Shown here: piece after piece, positions 5,620 through 8,929 of the stretch
How positions within the stretch are numbered: position 1 is the first letter of the stretch
How the letters are laid out: every line of letters starts with the position of its first letter
Source of the DNA: Deferribacteraceae bacterium
GTDB taxonomy: Bacteria; Chrysiogenota; Deferribacteres; Deferribacterales; JAISNW01
NCBI GenBank assembly: GCA_031276055.1
Contig: JAISNW010000231.1
Location: forward strand, 1 to 8,929
DNA length: 8,929 nucleotides
Reading direction: 5' to 3'
Notes under the pieces: model-generated
Told to the model about the DNA's origin: nothing
What the model saw: the letters and a program-made list of their open reading frames with translations, nothing else
Database searches by the model: none
Made by a program: the position numbers and the translations under genes

Positions 5620-7648
5620 GGCGCACGGTTCTGTTGCCGAGTTCTTCAAAGACGCCGCCGTCCCTTTTAACTCTGGCGGCTTTCCCGCATGGTTCAAAAG
5701 AGAGTGGGATGCGGTCGGTTTAAGCGAAAAGTTTTTAGAAGCGCTTGATAAGGTAGATAAACTTTATCCCTTTAATCCTGTAAAAACTCCCCTCGTGCCT
5801 ATAACCAGCCTTATCTCTTTGGAGAAAACCCCCGCCGCCCCAAAAGTAGAGAGTTTTTACAAAACGCTCCCCTTTTCTGCCGATACCGCCTTCCCTGTAG
5901 GCAAGGGGGATTATAAAGGTGATTTCGCCCTCATATCAAAGAAGTTTAACGAGGGGCTCGCCCAGCTGTCCAAAAAGTTTAAGGAAGGCGGTGAAAACTC
6001 TGCACAACGTTACCTAAGCGGTTTAGACGCCCTCTTTCTCCTCTCGTTCGCCAATGTGAGCGCAGTAGATGCAGTATCTGTCCATATATACTCCAAGGTT
6101 TATGCGGCGTTCGCCGCGGGTTTATATGATAACCCTGAAAACCGCCTTACCATTATAAAAGGAGAGTTTAACGGGATTCAGAAGTTTATCTTTAATGAGG
6201 AGCAAACCTCTAAAAATCCATCTAAGATCCTTAGGGGAAAGTCGTTTTACACCACCCTCTTATCTGAGGCGGCGCGGCTCGCTCTTTCTAGGCAGGTGCA
6301 GACAACGCCTATTATCAACGCGGCGGGGCTCTTTGTTATCTTAGCTAAAGGGGGCTGCAGCGAAAAGCTAAAAGAGGTGAAATCTACAATACAGAACTGG
6401 CTCTATGAAAGATATTATGCAACAGTTTCTTTCAGCATAGGTTGGCTGGAAGGGGTTGCTGAAGATATGGCGGGCGATTTTACTAAGATATGGCGTAAAC
6501 TCTCCGATCGGCTCGAGGCGGATAAGGCGTCTAAGTTTGATCTTAATCAGAGAGCGGCTGTATTTTCTAACTATTTAGACAACTTCAGAGGCGATAAACT
6601 CTGTCCTTATTGCGGCAGAGAACCTGCAACAGTCGACGGTGCGGGCGATGCCATGTGTCCAGCTTGTGCAGAATATGCTGAACTAGGCAAAACCTTAGCA
6701 ACAGGCGGCGCTAAAACTATCACCTTTTATGAGAGTTCGGAAAAGGCGGAGAACAACTTCTTTGGTCAGATAAGTTATAAAGATTCATCAGGCCAGCCTC
6801 CCGACAAGATCATAATGGAGATCGACATAGACAGCGCCTATATAAAAACAGATGATAACCATAAACCGTTGACCTTTGACGAGTTGGCGCGTGAGAGCGG
6901 TTCAACCCACCTTGCTGCATTGAAGGCGGATATAGATAATCTGGGGAAAATCTTTGCCTTAGGTTTAAGAGATAATCTTAAAAAGGCATCCCTCTTTCAT
7001 ATAGCAGAGCTCTCTTTTAGGTTGAATATCTTCTTCACCTATATCTTGCAGAAGTCTGCAAAGGGTAAAAATATCTATATGGTTTTTGCAGGCGGGGACG
7101 ACCTTTTTGCCATCGGTTCTCGAGACGACATATTGGAGTTTTCCCTCCTTGTATCAGAGAAGTTGTCAGAATATACAGCAGGCGGCGCAACCATCTCTTC
7201 AGGGATAACGCTCTTTAACCCCCATACACCTGTCTGGTTTATAGCCAAGCAAACAGAAGACATCCTCTTTAGAGCAAAGGAGCAGAAAAACACTCTTGCA
7301 ATCTTTGAGGCGGTATTGGGCTACAATGAATTCAAAGAGGAGCGGGAGGCTCTCAACGCCCAATTTAAGAGTATGAACGCCCTCTCATCATCCTTTTATT
7401 ATAAACTTTTGAATATCGCCGAAAGGCGCAATAGATACGAACAGCGAGGAGAGGCGGAAGGGCTCTTGTGGGATGCACACCTTCGCTACACCCTTGCCCG
7501 CATGAAACTCTCTGAAAACGAGAGAGATAACGCGCTAAAGGTATTAAGCAGGCTGATCGATGAAAAAACGGGGCTGTTTAATGCGCTGATTTCCCTTAAA
7601 ATATATGAAGAACGCAGCAAGAGAGTAGGAGGAAAAGATGGGGATTAA
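5561..7648 (+). CDS. csm1: Cas10/Csm1, type III-A large subunit with degenerate HD motif
   Basis: Large subunit of the Csm effector, which makes cyclic oligoadenylate when target RNA binds. It is 695 residues from the chosen ATG. An upstream ATG at 5534 would add nine residues, but the N-terminus MSATLISIAAML at 5561 aligns with the usual family start. The HD region (about 1-100) is degenerate: the normal LLHDIGK reads MLNCAAK, with N13-C14 replacing the metal-binding His-Asp, and no clear later HD histidines remain. The first palm has GEFNGIQKFIF (201-211). The zinc ribbon has C348, C351, C366 and C369. The second palm has LKADIDNLGKIF (454-465) and the intact AGGDD motif (GGDD 511-514). GATISSGITLF and the helical C-terminal domain follow. 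ssDNA cleavage is therefore expected to be lost and cyclase activity kept (inferred). The start overlaps the CARF frame by 59 nt and the end overlaps csm2 by 11 nt. Confidence 0.96.
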   Translation: MSATLISIAAMLNCAAKVFKAHGSVAEFFKDAAVPFNSGGFPAWFKREWDAVGLSEKFLEALDKVDKLYPFNPVKTPLVPITSLISLEKTPAAPKVESFYKTLPFSADTAFPVGKGDYKGDFALISKKFNEGLAQLSKKFKEGGENSAQRYLSGLDALFLLSFANVSAVDAVSVHIYSKVYAAFAAGLYDNPENRLTIIKGEFNGIQKFIFNEEQTSKNPSKILRGKSFYTTLLSEAARLALSRQVQTTPIINAAGLFVILAKGGCSEKLKEVKSTIQNWLYERYYATVSFSIGWLEGVAEDMAGDFTKIWRKLSDRLEADKASKFDLNQRAAVFSNYLDNFRGDKLCPYCGREPATVDGAGDAMCPACAEYAELGKTLATGGAKTITFYESSEKAENNFFGQISYKDSSGQPPDKIIMEIDIDSAYIKTDDNHKPLTFDELARESGSTHLAALKADIDNLGKIFALGLRDNLKKASLFHIAELSFRLNIFFTYILQKSAKGKNIYMVFAGGDDLFAIGSRDDILEFSLLVSEKLSEYTAGGATISSGITLFNPHTPVWFIAKQTEDILFRAKEQKNTLAIFEAVLGYNEFKEEREALNAQFKSMNALSSSFYYKLLNIAERRNRYEQRGEAEGLLWDAHLRYTLARMKLSENERDNALKVLSRLIDEKTGLFNALISLKIYEERSKRVGGKDGD

Positions 7649-8018
7649 CAGAGACGATCTTATAGGTAAGATAAAAAATGCCGAAACAATTGCTAAGAGA
7701 ATTGATGAAGAGAGGCACAATGCCAAATCTAGGGATAAGTTAAACAAGATCACACAGATTCGCTTATTTTACGATGAATTGCAGAAACTCCAAAAGGATG
7801 CAAAAAAATTGGATTTTAAGCTGCTTGTTCCATCTATCTATCTTGTAATGTCAAAGGTTGCTTATTCGCATGGCAGAAAATTAATTGGCGAGGAATTGCG
7901 AAAATTCTTGCAAAATAATATAGGCGGGATAGAAACTAAGGAAGATCTTGACAACTTTATGCTCTATTTTGAAGCCGTTTTAGGCTATTACAGATACTTT
8001 AATCCAAGTGAGAGTTAG
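7638..8018 (+). CDS. csm2: Csm2, type III-A small subunit
   Basis: Small helical subunit (Cas11 type) that forms the inner filament of the Csm complex along the crRNA-target duplex. It is 126 residues, normal for Csm2. Recognisable elements are KITQIRLFYDELQKL (37-51), corresponding to the conserved (T/S)QIRKFYD segment, the SIYLVMSKVAYSHGR helix (66-80) and the terminal NFMLYFEAVLGYYRYFN (106-122). Translation starts within the last 11 nt of csm1 behind an excellent AGGAGG site 5 nt upstream. Presence of Csm2 together with Csm3 and Csm4 places the system in subtype III-A rather than III-B or III-D. GC is low (60 of 180 bases at 7741-7920) compared with csm3. Confidence 0.95.
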   Translation: MGINRDDLIGKIKNAETIAKRIDEERHNAKSRDKLNKITQIRLFYDELQKLQKDAKKLDFKLLVPSIYLVMSKVAYSHGRKLIGEELRKFLQNNIGGIETKEDLDNFMLYFEAVLGYYRYFNPSES

Positions 8019-8029
8019 GGAGGGGGGTT

Positions 8030-8635
8030 ATGTCGCTAAAGATAGCACAGTTTGATTTCATTATTGAATTAGTAAGCGGTCTGCATATAGGGGGAAGCGG
8101 GGCTGAGATGCGTATAGGCGGGGTTGATAACCCTGTGATTCGAAACCCAAGAACCGATCTGCCCATAATACCCGGCAGCAGCCTGAAGGGGAAGGTGCGC
8201 TCTCTATTGGAGTATTACTATGGAGAGAGAGATTTAAGTGTAAAAAAACTGTTTGGTTACTCCGCTGCTGACAAGGTCGAGGAGATCACCCGCCTTTTGT
8301 TTGCAGATGCAGATATAATATTGGGAGAAAACGAGAGGGCTCTCTTTGAGATAAAGGCTGAAACAGCTATGGACCGTAAGAGCGGGAAAGCAAAGGACGG
8401 AAGCCTCCGCTTTTCAGAACGGGTGGTAAGCGGGCAAAAGTTTTCTGCTCATATCTCTATGAAGCTCTTTGAAGGCGATGATGAGAAAGAATTCACAGAC
8501 ATCCTTTTCAAGGGGCTGAAACTCCTTACTTTAGACGCACTCGGCGGCAGCGGAAGCAGGGGTTACGGACGGATTAAGATAGAATTTCAAGATTCTGCAC
8601 TGCAAAAGTGTTTTGATGATACAGTAATAAACTAG
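8030..8635 (+). CDS. csm3: Csm3, Cas7-family backbone subunit and target-RNA nuclease
   Basis: RAMP protein that polymerises along the crRNA and cuts bound target RNA at 6-nt steps. The 201 residues are slightly shorter than well-studied homologues of about 214-220. GLHIGGSGAEMRIGGVDNPV (17-36) contains H19 and D33; D33 falls at the same position as the catalytic aspartate of the Streptococcus thermophilus protein. IIPGSSLKGKVRSLLE (46-61) is the RNA-binding RAMP segment. AMDRKSGKA (113-121) and ERVVSGQKF (130-138) are the thumb region, and LGGSGSRGYGRI (171-182) is the glycine-rich C-terminal motif. All key residues are present, so RNA cleavage should be functional. The ATG lies 11 nt after the csm2 stop behind a strong GGGAGGGG ribosome site. 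Confidence 0.96.
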   Translation: MSLKIAQFDFIIELVSGLHIGGSGAEMRIGGVDNPVIRNPRTDLPIIPGSSLKGKVRSLLEYYYGERDLSVKKLFGYSAADKVEEITRLLFADADIILGENERALFEIKAETAMDRKSGKAKDGSLRFSERVVSGQKFSAHISMKLFEGDDEKEFTDILFKGLKLLTLDALGGSGSRGYGRIKIEFQDSALQKCFDDTVIN

Positions 8636-8639
8636 CCTT

Positions 8640-8929
8640 ATGGGATACCTTAGATTCAAAATAACCCCTAAATCCGCTTTCGGCACCCTGCCTGCATCGG
8701 ATACGCTCTTTGGGCAGCTCTGCTGCACCCTCCGTCTGTTAGGAGAGGATCTAGACGCCCTCTTGAAAGGGTATGCTGAAGATCCGTTTGCGGTGCTCTC
8801 TAATATGCTCCCATTAGATTTAGGCAGCCTCCCCCCTCTTCCAAAAGCGCACACTGAAGAGAGCGAGCGGCTTATGGGTGAACGTAAAAAGTTAAAAAAG
8901 CTGAACATGGCGGCTATTCCTAATATAGA
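8640..8929 (+). CDS. csm4: Csm4, Cas5-family subunit, 3' part outside window
   Basis: RAMP protein that caps the 5' handle end of the crRNA and holds Cas10. Only the first 96 codons are visible. MGYLRFKITPKSAFGTLPAS followed by DTLFGQLC (21-28) is the conserved Csm4 N-terminus, in which SDTLFG is the most telling motif. LSNMLPLDL (55-63), LPKA (67-70) and the lysine-rich ERKKLKKLNM (81-90) also fit the family. The ATG follows the csm3 stop by 4 nt and has no ribosome site of its own, so it is probably translated by ribosomes finishing csm3. The frame is open to the window edge; csm5 would be expected next. Confidence 0.92.
   Translation, partial: MGYLRFKITPKSAFGTLPASDTLFGQLCCTLRLLGEDLDALLKGYAEDPFAVLSNMLPLDLGSLPPLPKAHTEESERLMGERKKLKKLNMAAIPNI

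Noticed and set aside
8531..8908. Long minus-strand open frame opposite csm3/csm4
   Set aside because: Both csm3 and csm4 are strongly supported on the plus strand; the minus-strand product has no recognisable family features and no ribosome site evidence.
4567..8929. CRISPR array or cas1/cas2
   Set aside because: No regularly spaced direct repeats of 25-40 bp are visible and no adaptation gene is encoded; they may lie beyond the right edge.

Overview
The window holds two divergently oriented gene blocks separated by about 200 bp of intergenic DNA. It looks like a bacterial chromosome of moderate GC content. PstS carries a cleavable Sec signal peptide with no lipobox, which fits a periplasm and therefore a diderm (Gram-negative type) cell. 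I cannot name the genus. No IS element, tRNA, rRNA or CRISPR array is visible.

Left block (minus strand, positions 4566 down to 1): a complete high-affinity phosphate uptake operon in the order pstS-pstC-pstA-pstB-phoU, followed by an OmpR/PhoB-type response regulator cut off by the window edge. Genes overlap or abut by a few bases, so they are almost certainly one transcript. Upstream of pstS, three copies of TTTTACA lie on the minus strand, two of them exactly 11 bp apart. This is the layout of a Pho box. PstS is unusual: its two sequence halves are in swapped order compared with the textbook protein (circular permutation).

Right block (plus strand, 4774 to the window end): a type III-A (Csm) CRISPR-Cas operon. 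The order is a CARF/DxTHG-motif protein of the Csx1/Csx2 group, cas10/csm1, csm2, csm3 and the start of csm4. csm5, cas6, adaptation genes and any array would lie beyond the right edge.

The main interest is the state of the interference machinery. Cas10 keeps the GGDD cyclase/polymerase motif and the four-cysteine zinc ribbon, but its HD nuclease motif is replaced (Asn-Cys at residues 13-14 where His-Asp is expected). The neighbouring CARF protein keeps its ligand-binding half but ends before the HEPN RNase part, and its tail runs 59 nt into cas10, which looks like a deletion scar. Csm3 keeps its RNA-cleaving Asp33. As encoded here, the complex should cut target RNA and make cyclic oligoadenylate, but it should lack Cas10 DNase activity and lacks an adjacent HEPN effector. 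Either an effector is encoded elsewhere, or the CARF stub does something other than RNA cleavage, such as binding or degrading the messenger.
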